A DNA stretch of 64,000 nt from Symsagittifera roscoffensis (GCF_963678635.1 NC_087063.1:44620101-44684100); one strand, 5' to 3'; counted from the stretch's first letter, positions 22,601 through 31,092 are shown. The notes: generated by a model not told the origin, from the letters alone. Numbers and translations: made by a program.

Positions 22601-25600
22601 GCGTTTTCTTGTGTTCGTAACTTTTTAATTTTGACGTCAAGTTCAAAAATTTTCTTTTTCTAACAGTTTTGATTCGTGCTTTGTTTTGCGTTTATTTTGA
22701 AGCCATCACCTGACTTTTCTTAGCACTTGACATTGTTAACTTTCAGCTTTTCTAATCTCCTGTCTAAATTGAACTCTCAATTCACTGCCATCTTCTCAAC
22801 TGTTTTGTCATACCGTACAGATTCATACAACCCTTTGAAATCAAGCTTCCAGAACAATACTAAAGACCTGTTTCCGGCTACATGCAAAGCATGGTCATCA
22901 AAAATTTGATTCAAATTAAAATTGTGCTTTTTTCTTTGACCTCATTTAGGTAAAGTAAATCATGCAAACATTCGTGAGCTTATTTCAGGGTTGACCTTCT
23001 CGAAGAGTAATTCGGATAAGATACACCGCCTGTTCGTCATGTTAACTTATCTGCGGCCGGATAGATTCGTGCAAATTCTTAGACTAATAGCAACAATAAT
23101 CTTACTCGTATATTTCCTAGTGTCAATAGATCTTTTCTATACTGGAATTCTTGCGAAGTTAGAGGAGAGAAAGAGGCAACTGATTTCTAAGCTGTATTGT
23201 GTTTTTCTATGGATGAATCTATGAGTAGTTTCAGCTTTACACTTTATCATAAATTTTTTTAATGGATGATGATACTATTTCTGAATATTTTGTCCGCAGT
23301 TTGTCCGAAAAAATTGTCCGAAATTCAAAAAGTATCCAAGACATTTGGTTCCAAGACAAAATTGTCCCAAAATTGCCCAGCTAATTAACAACCTAGATAA
23401 CAACAGGATAAATTCGATTGAATTTTACGATAAGAAGGATCAATTTGGTGAGGCCGCGCAACTAGGCAATAAGTCCAGAATTTTCACTAGTAGTTTATTT
23501 GAGACACAAGTAAAAGTGAATTCATTTACACATACCTGAACAATTATCGCTTGATTGATGCTTACGCCAAACGTAGCTATGACTGATTTTAGTAACACTG
23601 GATTGAGTCAAATCAAAAATCGGATTGATTGAGTGATGTATCTCATTATTGAGTTTTCAAAAGTTGTTTGAGCAATAATATTTTGTTTTCCCCAATGAAT
23701 ATAAGTACTTTAAATCATTTACTTCATATTTTCTTCGTTCAGATTTCGTATCCGTCTCTGCAAACGACAAAATGTTTGGGAAAAAAGCAAACAAAACTTT
23801 CTAATTTTTTTTAACGGAAAAGTTTTTCTCGGAACGGTCTGTGCTAAGTGACCAGCGACTATCTGATTATTATTTTTTTGGTTTAATTTTCGAAACTAGT
23901 CGAAAAATGCTTACTTTCTCCAATTGGTCGAACATAAAACAAATGTGATATTCCGCTATCTCACATATCTTAATTGTTCGTGGGAGAATCTTTTGAGGCA
24001 GGCAAAACCCAAATACAAAACACAAATATCAATTTTTTACTTATTTTGTTTCTCCGTTTTGTATAATTATGTTTTCAGAAATCGTTGATCAGAGAAATCT
24101 TTTAAATCTTGGGTTGAATACTGTTTTCATCTAAATAAGTGGGGAAATGCTTAATGATTCAAATTACTAAAGAGAAAACAAACTGGCCTCCACTTTTTCC
24201 CCCTTCATCACGGCGCAGTTGAAAATGTGTCGGGAGGACGTGGTGTGCACTACCAGAGTGACAACTGGTGGAAACATCTGTTTCGGAGACGAAGGAGACC
24301 CACTCTACATATTCAGGTTATACTTAACAACTCGCGGCAACTTATAATCTCATTTAAATTCCTACTTAATCTTATAACAACTTGCACCAAGTTATTTGTC
24401 TGCTCATTTAGAATCCTATGTAATCAATTACAAAATTGAATCAAGTTATTATCTCATTTAAAGTCTTATGTTATCTATAGTTATTGTTCCGACTTTCGAT
24501 ACGAAAGTAACGGAATATTTGTGCTCGGGGTGGGTTTTTTTTCTTCAGACAAATTTCGACTTTTTAACTAGCAATTTTTGACGGAATTTTTTTATATCAT
24601 TCAAAAGGTATTGTTGTCATGAGCTCAAATTTGAAAAGATATTTCAGCTGTGATCATTTTTCGTAAAGTTAGGGGAGTTTAAAGATTGCCATTTTGGCCA
24701 ATTTGGGACAATTAACGCGCGATATATTTCGCGCTTGTAACGCGTAAGCGGAGAGGTAATCCGTCTTAAAAATCGTTCCAAATTGGTTGAAAGAAGCTTA
24801 TTTGCCATAATTTATTTATAACAAGGAGCGAAATCGATATTTTTGTATTTTATATGGCGTGTGGGGGGATGATTTTCATAAAAAATTTCAAATTATAGAG
24901 AAAAAAATTCATTTTGTTTTATTACATTTAATTTTTTAATGTTATTACTGCTCCATAAACCTTAAAAGGCAGTCGGAACATTCAGGGCTTCGCCCTGATA
25001 CGAGCAGTCTTGTTATCTATAGTACTCTATAGTTATTGCACTATAGTTATTATCTCATTTAAACCTTATCTTAAAACAACTTTTAACGAGTTATAATCTC
25101 CAACTGCCCAATTCCACCAACGTAATGATCCACTTTTGACTAGTCATGCTCAGGGTGATATTCGGATCTACTTAACAATCCCCCTTTCTTGAAAGGGGTA
25201 ATTGTTAAAAAGATTACTTGCAGCGAATTTCCGACCAATCAGAATGCAGCTAAATTCGAATTTACATGCAAAGCTCTAGTGCGAATTTACTGTTTATATA
25301 TCCAGGGGTGGAGGTTCTTTAATAGATACAAAAGGGGGGGGGGATTGTTACAAAAATCCTGATATTCTGGTGTCGTAAAATTTTCAACTCATCAGAATCG
25401 CGAGACGTTCATATTCGCTAAATGGTTGTGGTGCAAATTCGACGTCAAAATAAACTTGAAAAAAAATAAGTTTTAGCAATACAGCCAAGTTTTGCTGTAC
25501 ATTTGTGCTGATACCGAATAAACTATATATTAAGTTTTTTTTGCGTCTAAGATTTGAAATTAACGAAAACTCATTTGTCTGTTCCTTTAACTTCACTGAC

Positions 25601-25793
25601 CATTTTAAATTTATTGACCTGGATTTATTTGCTTAATTTGCAATTTTTGCACTTTTTGAGATTTTTGAATGCACTATTCTAATTGTTTGTAATTAGTTTT
25701 CCATCATACGATTTCTCCGTCATAGGTGCCCTCACCGGTGGAATCCCTCAAACGCAAAGGATCGAGAGCGTGAAAAAAAAAATCAGCCAATGA
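10427..25793 (+). CDS. Secreted serine protease homolog (trypsin-fold pseudoenzyme), five exons
   Basis: Exons 10427-10643, 10743-10821, 20114-20312, 24219-24316 and 25697-25793 join in phase (1, 2, 0, 2) to exactly 230 codons including TGA, giving 229 residues, a normal length for a trypsin. Residues 1 to about 19 look like a signal peptide. IVNG (28-31) marks the activation-type N-terminus. CGGS (53-56) and Cys69 give the classical first disulfide. The catalytic His in TAAHC is Val68 (TAAVC). The Asp of NDIALL is Ser109 (NSIALL). The Ser of GDSGGP is Glu190 (GDEGDP). The protein should therefore bind or regulate rather than cleave. Introns are 99, 9292, 3906 and 1380 bases; introns 2-4 are full of mobile elements. 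The weakest choice is the exon 3 donor (AAT/GTACCT). The family assignment is secure; the function is not known. Confidence 0.85.
10743..10821 (+). CDS. Serine protease homolog exon 2
   Basis: Acceptor CATATTCAG/G, donor AAG/GTGAAA. It codes for 26 residues plus two bases and ends in phase 2, matching exon 3. It contains an unusual FCFC pair and ends EPYQ, where active trypsins often have HPxY before the catalytic Asp region. Confidence 0.75.
11569..11632 (+). repeat. Fragment of a recurring CAGGGGCGG repeat family
   Basis: The stretch starting CAGGGGGCGGGTCCAGG and continuing ATTTTCTCGA recurs at 19605 and 22046. The start CAGGGGCGG is typical of hAT-type inverted repeats, but I see no matching right end or 8-bp duplication. 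Confidence 0.35.
11763..12070 (+). repeat. 5' LTR of the BEL/Pao element (3' limit uncertain)
   Basis: It aligns to 18147 onward over about 220 bases with indels. It carries AATAAA (12044-12049) inside a hairpin. I could not fix the end because the 3' LTR diverges first and no clear primer binding site follows. Confidence 0.65.
12013..12054 (+). promoter_or_regulatory. Poly(A) hairpin of the LTR
   Basis: ACGGCTTTGACTGACAG (12013 onward) pairs with CTGTCAATAAAGCCGT (to about 12054), so the AATAAA signal is embedded in the stem, an arrangement like the R-region hairpins of retroviruses. Confidence 0.5.
12342..14640 (+). pseudogene. BEL/Pao gag region, broken
   Basis: An open frame 12342-12641 begins with a Lys/Leu-rich coiled-coil-like N-terminus. 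A second frame (12855-13430) has a charged helix followed by an acidic stretch. Around 13820 a frame reads FKVYDGNPLEWH, the BEL gag motif of the type F-x-GDPLEW. Near 14450 CAGKHSLW and near 14550 CFPCLQADH are remains of the two Cys/His zinc knuckles that close BEL gag. Several stops separate these pieces. Confidence 0.7.
14760..15520 (+). pseudogene. BEL/Pao aspartic protease region
   Basis: A frame near 14775-14850 reads ALVLCDSASNHSW, matching the BEL protease active-site context (LLDSGS or LCDSAS then a Ser/Trp patch). A 189-codon open frame 14950-15519 covers the following linker (DUF1758-type) up to the reverse transcriptase. Confidence 0.6.
15625..16130 (+). pseudogene. BEL/Pao reverse transcriptase, active site mutated
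   Basis: A + strand frame includes KPDKVRLVLNAASNFHG (about 15660) and FAVSADIEGMFFHL (about 15790), the BEL palm motif with its first catalytic Asp. Further on YMDNYLDSFE (16025-16054) stands where BEL elements have YVDDYLDS or YMDDYLDS, so the second Asp of the YxDD box is Asn. Frameshifts lie between the motifs. Confidence 0.8.
16260..16620 (+). pseudogene. BEL/Pao A17/RNase H-like region
   Basis: Frames read FGKARVAPMKALSIPKLEL (about 16290-16345), a hallmark block of Pao polyproteins just upstream of RNase H, and NPADTGTRG (about 16560-16590), which closes that region. Stops are present. Confidence 0.7.
17200..17880 (+). pseudogene. BEL/Pao integrase
   Basis: The frame near 17240-17510 contains FGPFYVTIRR, LFTCMTTRDVHIEIV, FIARRSTPSVVWSD and NFVGAEREL, the typical BEL integrase core in which the D and the DxxTNFVGA block are catalytic. 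The downstream part (about 17760) has FLLG-like TPSQFLLGEHSV. A stop and a frameshift interrupt it. Confidence 0.82.
18134..18146 (+). promoter_or_regulatory. Polypurine tract of the BEL/Pao element
   Basis: A run of ten G residues followed by A lies immediately before the 3' LTR start TGTTGCTGAGC. This is where plus-strand priming occurs in LTR elements. Confidence 0.75.
18147..18372 (+). repeat. 3' LTR of the BEL/Pao element, truncated
   Basis: It repeats the 5' LTR from TGTTGCTGAGCAAATAGTA to about 18370. It contains two copies of a roughly 65-base block with GCAGGTTCGAATCTC (18239 and 18300), which looks like a tRNA T-arm/B-box. Confidence 0.65.
18373..19604. other. Intron 2 sequence right of the BEL element
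   Basis: AT-rich with short frames and no domain. It contains a diverged member of the repeat seen again at 19605 and 22046 (TTAGTATATATCGGCG at about 19150). Confidence 0.4.
19605..19990 (+). repeat. Recurring intronic repeat with CAGGGGCGG start
   Basis: It starts CAGGGGCGGATCTATGG and contains TTAGTATATATTGGCGCC followed by an inverted GGCGCC core (GGCGCCACAGGCGCC). The same blocks are at 22046-22400. It is probably a transposon remnant; the class is unproven. Confidence 0.4.
20114..20312 (+). CDS. Serine protease homolog exon 3
   Basis: The acceptor TTGTTTCAG/A follows a good pyrimidine tract. It codes for GNSIALLEL (active enzymes have NDIALL), then Cys residues around CVC and GTCG, and ends at REINLRN. 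I place the donor at AAT/GTACCT (20313) because it leaves phase 0, which is what exon 4 needs; reading on would hit TAA at 20322. Confidence 0.8.
20520..20983 (-). repeat. SINE with tRNA-like head, right part interrupted by a transposon
   Basis: On the minus strand a tRNA-like segment reads ATCTTAAGGTCGTGATTTCG (about 20970 down), closely resembling the anticodon-arm/T-arm of tRNA-Lys. A conserved body and tail follow, shared with 884-1276 and 22975-23250. The head is split by the inserted element 20984-21936; the A-box side continues at 21937-21975. Located in intron 3. Confidence 0.65.
20984..21936. mobile_element. Inverted-repeat DNA transposon (MITE-like), nested in a SINE
   Basis: The left end CCCACACCGAAGTTTCATGG is the near-perfect reverse complement of the right end (CCATGAAACTTCAGTGCGGG), 953 bp apart. 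The interior has many repeats of the ATCGATTATAATGGATT type and a C-rich patch, with no transposase frame. Flanking bases suggest a short AA/TT duplication. The superfamily is not identified. Confidence 0.7.
21937..21975 (-). repeat. Split-off 5' end of the SINE
   Basis: On the minus strand GCGACTCATATAAGTGTCTT resembles an A-box/D-arm followed by the anticodon stem, and it would continue directly into the segment ending at 20983 if the transposon were removed. Confidence 0.5.
22046..22400 (+). repeat. Recurring intronic repeat, second copy
   Basis: It starts CAGGTGCGGATCTTAG, then TTTTCTCGAGGGGGCGG, then TTAGTATATATTGGCGCC and an inverted GGCGCC core (about 22300-22330), matching 19605-19990. 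Confidence 0.4.
22401..22974. other. Intron 3 sequence, no exon supported
   Basis: AT-rich. A 60-codon frame (22727-22909) has no domain and would break the splice phase of the protease homolog. Confidence 0.35.
22975..23250 (+). repeat. SINE copy, plus orientation, 5' truncated
   Basis: The body matches the reverse complement of 884-1276 and 20520-20940 (for example GATAAGATACACCGCCTGTT and GGCCGGATAGATTCGTGCAA). It starts just inside the tRNA-like junction. Confidence 0.7.
23251..24218. other. Remaining intron 3 sequence
   Basis: AT-rich, no feature recognised apart from the acceptor of exon 4 (CGGCGCAG/T at its end). Confidence 0.4.
24219..24316 (+). CDS. Serine protease homolog exon 4
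   Basis: Acceptor CGGCGCAG/T after a pyrimidine tract, donor TTCAG/GTTATA. It codes for MCREDVVC and then NICFGDEGDPL, which aligns to the CxGDSGGPL box with the nucleophile Ser replaced by Glu and the second Gly by Asp. Confidence 0.85.
24485..25014 (+). mobile_element. Helentron-like element, subfamily A, in intron 4
   Basis: Start TGTTCCGACTTTCGATACG, AGTCGGAACATTC near the end, hairpin CAGGGC-TTC-GCCCTG, terminus GAGCAGTCTTGTT. TTATCTATAG occurs on both sides, but the target itself is repetitive, so I do not call a duplication. Confidence 0.7.
25155..25370. mobile_element. Small inverted-repeat element (MITE candidate)
   Basis: The left side (GATATTCGGATC...TAACAATCCCCC, from about 25158) and the reverse complement of the right side (GAATATCAGGAT...TAACAATCCCCC, to about 25369) match imperfectly over about 35 bases. 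An inner hairpin 25172-25209 (TTAACAATCCCCCTTTC, loop TTG) is near perfect. No coding capacity. Confidence 0.4.
25697..25793 (+). CDS. Serine protease homolog exon 5 (last)
   Basis: The acceptor TGTAATTAG/T restores phase 2. It codes for SYDFSVIGALTGG, which fits the C-terminal strand of the fold (xxVVGxxSWG), and ends at TGA 25791-25793. The Trp of the terminal helix and the Cys at 220 are missing. Confidence 0.8.
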
Positions 25794-25822
25794 TATTTCA
25801 GAAATCTAAAATTTGCAAAGAA

Positions 25823-25828
25823 AATAAA
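25823..25828 (+). terminator. Poly(A) signal AATAAA of the serine protease homolog
   Basis: AATAAA lies 30 bases after the stop codon, the expected position for a compact 3' UTR. Confidence 0.6.
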
Positions 25829-26333
25829 CCTTTCGAGGGACTGAATATTGATATTGAACGACTATAAAAACGGCAGAAATATGCATAACTTTCAAAGTGT
25901 CACTGACCGCCGCCGAATTGGAACAAATTTTATATTTCAAGGGTTTCGTTATGAAAAAAGCAAAATATTGCTTCATGTTTTTCATTTAATTTGATTGGCA
26001 ATTGCTCCTTTTTAAAATTGACTTTCGGCTAACTTTGTTTTCGGTCCTTGTCCACAAGTTTTTTTCGCCCATTTGGTCCTTCGCGCATGATAATAGCGCC
26101 CGCCGCCACCTATGCTTAGCTCTGCGTTTGAAGTATTTGAAGCTGATTGGCTGAAAATTGCAACAACTTAGAATCAAGAAAACGGAATACCGGTGTATAC
26201 CGGTGGTATAAAAACCAGCCGAAATTACGTAATTGACATTCAATCTAACAGCTACGAAAGTCTTTTAAACTCCATTTACATGATGTAAATTTTCGGCTGA
26301 CTTATATACTCTGCAATTTTTCTGCCGGTTTAT
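25829..26333. other. Intergenic sequence
   Basis: An 85-codon minus-strand frame (25986-26243) has no recognised domain. I see nothing else. Confidence 0.3.
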
Positions 26334-26342
26334 ACTTCGGTT

Positions 26343-26801
26343 GGGGCTATATATATTAGGCGAAAACTGTATTAGGCGAAAATATAGTATTAAATTTAGG
26401 CAAAAATTATGATATTTAAAGAGTATATTTTTGCAAAAAATCCCCCTAATTTTCCAGACGTTATTGACAAGAAGCGGTTAATGACTACAAAGCCGTTTGT
26501 CGGTTCAAGGTCGCCGGTGGGCTCGATACGCTTCGCGGCGATAACCGGCTGTAGTTTTGGTAAAGAATCTTACCCACTGTTGGCAAGATCGCAACATTTT
26601 GGCACGACTGCGGTGGTCACTTTGTTACCACTGATTTGCTGTTTGAATAACATTACATGTTTTTTGCTTATAACAATGGAATGACGTAAGTAATCACATA
26701 CAGTTTCTGCTGAACTGTACACTTTTCTGATCAAAATATTGGCCCATTTTTAATGCTTTTGTTTTCGCCTGATGTAATTTTCGCCTAAATTAGCCGCCCC
26801 C
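26343..26801. mobile_element. MITE with 9-bp target site duplication
   Basis: It is flanked by the exact repeat ACTTCGGTT (26334-26342 and 26802-26810). Ends are inverted: GGGGCTA...TTAGGCGAAAA on the left, and the reverse complement of the right end reads GGGGGCGGCTAATTTAGGCG. The subterminal AGGCGAAAA motif recurs inside each arm. A 9-bp duplication and G-rich ends suggest a Mutator-like (or Merlin-like) family. The 91-codon frame inside (26409-26684) has no transposase features. Confidence 0.75.
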
Positions 26802-26812
26802 ACTTCGGTTTT

Positions 26813-27345
26813 TGTTCCGACTTTCGATAGGAAAGTAACGGAATATTTGTGCTCGGGGTGGGTTTTTTTCCTTCAGATAATTTTCGACTTTTTAACTAGC
26901 CATTTTTGACGGGATATTTTTTTATTATTCAAAAAGTATTGTTTTCCTGAGCTTAAATTTGGAAAGATATTTCACCTGTGATCATTTTTCCTAAAGTTAT
27001 GGGGGTTTAAAGATTGGCATTTTGGCCAATTTTGGACAATTAACTGGCCATATATTTCGCGCTATTAACGCGTAAGCGGAGATTTAATCCGTCTTAGAAC
27101 TCGTTCCAACTTGGTTGAAACAAGCTTATTTGCCATAATTGATTTGTTACAAGGAGCGAAATCTATCCTTTAGTACTTAAAATGGCGTGTGGGTGGATGG
27201 CTTTCATAAAAGTTTTCAAATTTTAGAAAAAAAAAATTTCATTTTGTTTCATTTCATTTAATTTTTAAAATGTTATTACTGCTCCATAAACCTTAAAAGG
27301 CAGTCGGAACATTCAGGGCTTCGCCTTGATACGAGCAGTCTTTTT
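26813..27345 (+). mobile_element. Helentron-like element, subfamily A
   Basis: Start TGTTCCGACTTTCGATAGG two bases after the MITE target duplication, AGTCGGAACATTC near the end, hairpin with one mismatch (CAGGGC-TTC-GCCTTG), end GAGCAGTCTTTTT. Confidence 0.68.
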
Positions 27346-27460
27346 TATTCTTATAAGCACTGGTATAAAAGACGCCAAATTATAGACCAGCTAAAATAAA
27401 CACTATTTCAAGTTAACGTCATTATTTCAAGTTAACACCCAAGTCCAAGTTAACGTCCCC

Positions 27461-27870
27461 TAAACCGCTTTTATTGTGCTTAGGAAATTAGACGGCAAGC
27501 AGATTAGACGACCGTAATAACGGAATTTAGACGATAATTCTCTGTGGATTTAGTTGATAAGAACTGGGCCAACAAAACTTTTTGCTTCGAAAGAAGTTAC
27601 ACAAACACATAGAGACTATATAATCACAGAATCGATCAAAAATTTCATTGTAACAAATCAGAAAACAAAAACCGAAAAATGTAAATTACAGCTTGAAAAT
27701 GCAAAAAATTATACAACCGAAATTCATAACCTGAATTGTGGTTGGAAATTCAGTATTTAATCAAGTAAAAAATAATTTAAGTCTATAAACAAACTTGGCG
27801 CTATTTGCATATAAGTTATCGTCTAAACTCTGTAGTTTTCTGGTCGTCTAATTTCCTAAACGCCCGTTTT
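27461..27870. mobile_element. MITE candidate with AGGAAATTAGACG arms
   Basis: TTAGGAAATTAGACGGC (27480) and TTTAGACGATAA (27528) on the left are mirrored on the right by TTATCGTCTAAACTC (27817) and CGTCTAATTTCCTAAA (27844). No target duplication identified. Confidence 0.45.
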
Positions 27871-29026
27871 CATGTCCAGTATAGGATATTAACTTCATTG
27901 AACAAATTTTTGACAAAATGATATACTAATTTCTTCAGTTTTCATTTTCTTTTGAACAATTTCAAAATTGACTTCAAAAACATTTTTTGAACTAAGTATG
28001 TGATTTCGAAGCTCGTTTCAATACTTAAAAACGATAAAAACGAAAACTTATAGAGCAATAATCAAGTGGAATTACTCAATCACAGAGACAAAGTATGCAA
28101 AACTATTATGCTAAAAATGCAAAACAAAGTGAATTATTTCTACGTCAAAATTCAAGAACTATTATGATAAAAATGCAAGATAAAGTGAATTGTTTCTACG
28201 TCAAAATTCGAAGACTGAAAGCATAAAACATGGATGAGCATTCATTAAAAGCTTAAGACAAAAAACGTGGTTCATTTGCAGCAAATTGTTGCCGGGATTG
28301 TTTTTTTTTTTCATTTTTTTTGTTCCGACATTTTAGAAATCGGAGAGAAACTTTGTAATTGGGTGTGTTTTTGTTTTTTTTATTCTTTGTTTTCCAAACA
28401 AAATCAGCAAATTTACCACAAATAGCCATCGAAGTGAGTTGAGTGATATATCATATAAAGCAGTTCAAACAACTTGAAAACATTTCTGAAAATTTACCAG
28501 TGTCGAAAAAAAACCTGAGTAAAATGCATATTGTACACTATGATGGGCGGGTTGTCATCAATGGATGACCATTAGGTATAGATCATAATTATCACCATGT
28601 TTTGTCTGACATCCAAGGGTCACCATAAAATAATCCCAACTGTCACTATGTATTATTTTACAGCAAATAGTTCCCATGTAATATTACTAATTGTCACTAT
28701 GTACTATATTTTTTTACTTATAGTCACGATGTAATCTGCAGTGGTCTCTTTTTGCAAATGTCATCTATTAATTTATGAAATTGATAGAAAGTTAATTTAT
28801 TAAAAATGAGTTGAGATATCTGCACTCTTTCAACCTTCCGTTCCTTCCTTGCTGACAGAAATTTTGGCCAAAAAAATTAATTAGTACGCAAAATATTATA
28901 TATTGAAATGTATATGAAATTAAACCGTATTAAGTAAAAATAATCAATGAGAAAGCATATGAGTCAAGAAACGTACCAAAACACCATCATTAAACTGTAA
29001 AAAATCCGAAGCATCTTTATTAACGT
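27871..29026. other. AT-rich sequence with weak internal repetition
   Basis: No gene seen. Between about 28560 and 28745 the words GTCACTATGTA, TCACCATGTT and GTCACGATGTAA recur every 40-60 bases, an imperfect tandem pattern. TTTGTTCCGACATTTTAG at 28320 may be a decayed Helentron-like start. Confidence 0.35.
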
Positions 29027-29272
29027 TTATACTAAAAACCAAACGTGCAATATAAATACAAAGAGAACCCCAAATGGTAGAGTCTGATTATGCTTTGGAA
29101 CTCCTGTCATCAGTGCTGTGACTTGATTGAAATTCTCCCTTAACCTTTCATTGATGTTGCTGTTTTTAAAGAGAGGGAGACGGAGAGGATTTGCACAGTA
29201 AATGTTTTTTTTCGGAGGCATCATATTAGAGTCTAATGATACAGAAACTGATTTTGAAGTGTTCACAATCAT
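29027..29272 (-). CDS. Small ORF with C-terminal membrane segment, Polinton region
   Basis: 81 codons on the minus strand. The last 17 residues are hydrophobic (LPFGVLFVFILHVWFLV), so a tail-anchored protein is possible. It lies just 3' of the capsid-type gene. I recognise no family; it may equally be a chance frame. Confidence 0.3.
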   Translation of the reverse strand: MIVNTSKSVSVSLDSNMMPPKKNIYCANPLRLPLFKNSNINERLRENFNQVTALMTGVPKHNQTLPFGVLFVFILHVWFLV

Positions 29273-29370
29273 AAAGGCATTGTTTGGATTGAGAGGTGGA
29301 AAGTTGTCGGCTGCAAATACACTTGTATTTCAAATGCTTAAAGCTCTGAATGAGATCTGGCAATTGTGTT

Positions 29371-30684
29371 CTATCCATTTTCGGACAGCCGAAATTGGAA
29401 AGACGTTCTTTGTGACTTTGCGGTCGGATGTAATGAATACATTGGATGAGCGTATACTCCAAACAGAAGTTTCCAGGTTGCTGTCAAACCGTTTGAGAAT
29501 TGAAGATCGAGTGAAACTGAGCATTTAGAAAGTTCAGGATGCAAGAAGTCATGAGCTGCCTGCTGTGTGCTCTTGAGATCGAAACACCTGATAAAGTGCT
29601 GCTGGAAGTTATCCAGAGTTATTCCCAGTCCGCAGTGCAACAAACCCAGTGCTGATAGTGTGCTGAAGAAAGGACGTTTATGATTTTGTGTACTTATTGG
29701 TGTACTTCCTATTGGCAAACCGTTCCGTCTCGAAGTAATCAATTTCAATCCAAACTTTTGATTATGAAAACGATTCGTTCGGTTTGTTCTAAGAAACGCA
29801 TTATTGGTGTTCATTGTTATTACATTTTGTCTCACCAGTTCATGAGCAAAATTATCTTCCTGTTACCAGCTGCGCTGATCAACTGTTGCAAGAAATGTTT
29901 CAGTAATTTCATCTTGATTTGCATAGTTCGCAGGTTTTTGAGCAAAGTTGATTCAATGGCAGAGGGCACATGGTCGGTCACAGTCATTTCTCTATCATAT
30001 AAGTTCGCTGCGAGCATTAGCAACATGTAATGCTTGGTAGCATGTTCAGATACAATAAGAAAGTCTTCATGCGAGCGTCTGTAGGAAAGTCTTAGGATAA
30101 TACCGCGCTCAACGAATGCTAGTCACAAGTGAAAAATCAACTACAGCAGGTCCAAAAAACCAATTTTTCCTCGACTCGTGGACCAGTTCTCATTGAGAAG
30201 TGAAACCAGCTGCATCTATTTCAGCGGGATCGTTTTTGAAACAATATTCTGGATATTTGCGCCATGAGTACTTGGCTCCTTTCCTGTTAGAAAACTCTGT
30301 TCCAATGAAACTTTTGTGCGCAAAGTTACTATTGGCGTTTCAGATATTGAGTCCATTAGAAGAGAGGCTACAGTCAGAGAAAAGGGAATGCAAGGAGTTG
30401 TTCATGAGGAATGATGAATCAGAAACAATAGGATCGGTGTTGTTGTATCTTAGATCAGCTCCATTTGCTAGTGTTTAATAGCATCGTTTTTCCAAATAGA
30501 AGTTTTGCAGGTCAACAAAATTGTTACGGTCACCGGTGTTTTCAAATACAGACATTCGTACATTAGTTAAGTAGACAAGTCCAATTTTTTGGTCAAAAGC
30601 ATTTTCAATAGTTTTCAAAAGAGGTTGTTTCTCAAACAAATCCAGAGAGCTATGGGTAGCTTCATTGGGTAACAAAATAGCCAT
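29371..30684 (-). pseudogene. Polinton capsid-type protein, broken
   Basis: It begins at ATG 30684 with LDLFEKQPLL, then FVDLQNFYLEKR and, after a stop, NNSLHSLFSD. The 3' half (29371-29835, 154 codons) holds KLITSRRNGLPIG, NHKRPFFSTL and LDLQFSNGLTATW. This layout (a DLxxTYLxV-like strand, NNxLHSLF, a long jelly-roll-rich C-terminus) is what I know from the Polinton capsid-type family represented by C. elegans F54H12.2. Whether it is the major or minor capsid protein I cannot say. Several stops and frameshifts make it non-functional. Confidence 0.68.
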
Positions 30685-30789
30685 TTTTTATGTTTGAGAA
30701 AAAATCTGCTCGACTTTTTGCTGGTATTTTTTTTCGATTGGTTGAAATTCCAGTTTGAGCTACAACAGACTTACTTCTTCGTAATCTAT

Positions 30790-31092
30790 TCATTGGTGTC
30801 TTTCGTCGACGTCTACCGACAACGATTTGTTTTCTTGCGTTTTTGTTACACTGTTTTCCAATGCTTGTTTAGGAGACTTCTTTTTCATAGCAAGATTGAT
30901 CAGTTCAGGAGTTGCACCCATTAAAAGTTCTCTGCCCAGTTTTTCTGCAGCCGGTAGAATATTCCGCCGTTCAAAGGGTATAAAAACCCGACAAACCCGA
31001 CCAAAAACCCGACCAATACCAGTTGTCGGTAGTGTCCAGAGAAACGAGGATGTGAAGCTTGCTTTGCATAAAACTGTTCCATTTGTTTTCAA
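30790..31092 (-). CDS. Small hydrophobic Polinton-associated protein
   Basis: About 100 codons directly upstream (minus strand) of the capsid-type gene. The core NILPAAEKLGREL...KSPKQAL resembles the short Polinton proteins that combine an LPxAxKxxGxE helix with an SPKxAxKxRAKxT tail and usually neighbour the capsid gene. The first third reads RVFGRVCRVFIPF. Possible structural or membrane-active role; this is inference from position. Confidence 0.45.
   Translation of the reverse strand: MKTNGTVLCKASFTSSFLWTLPTTGIGRVFGRVCRVFIPFERRNILPAAEKLGRELLMGATPELINLAMKKKSPKQALENSVTKTQENKSLSVDVDERHQ

Noticed and set aside
24461-25040. TTATCTATAG as a 10-bp target duplication of the 24.5-kb Helentron-like element
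   Set aside because: The surrounding sequence contains several CTATAGTTAT repeats, and other copies show no duplication.
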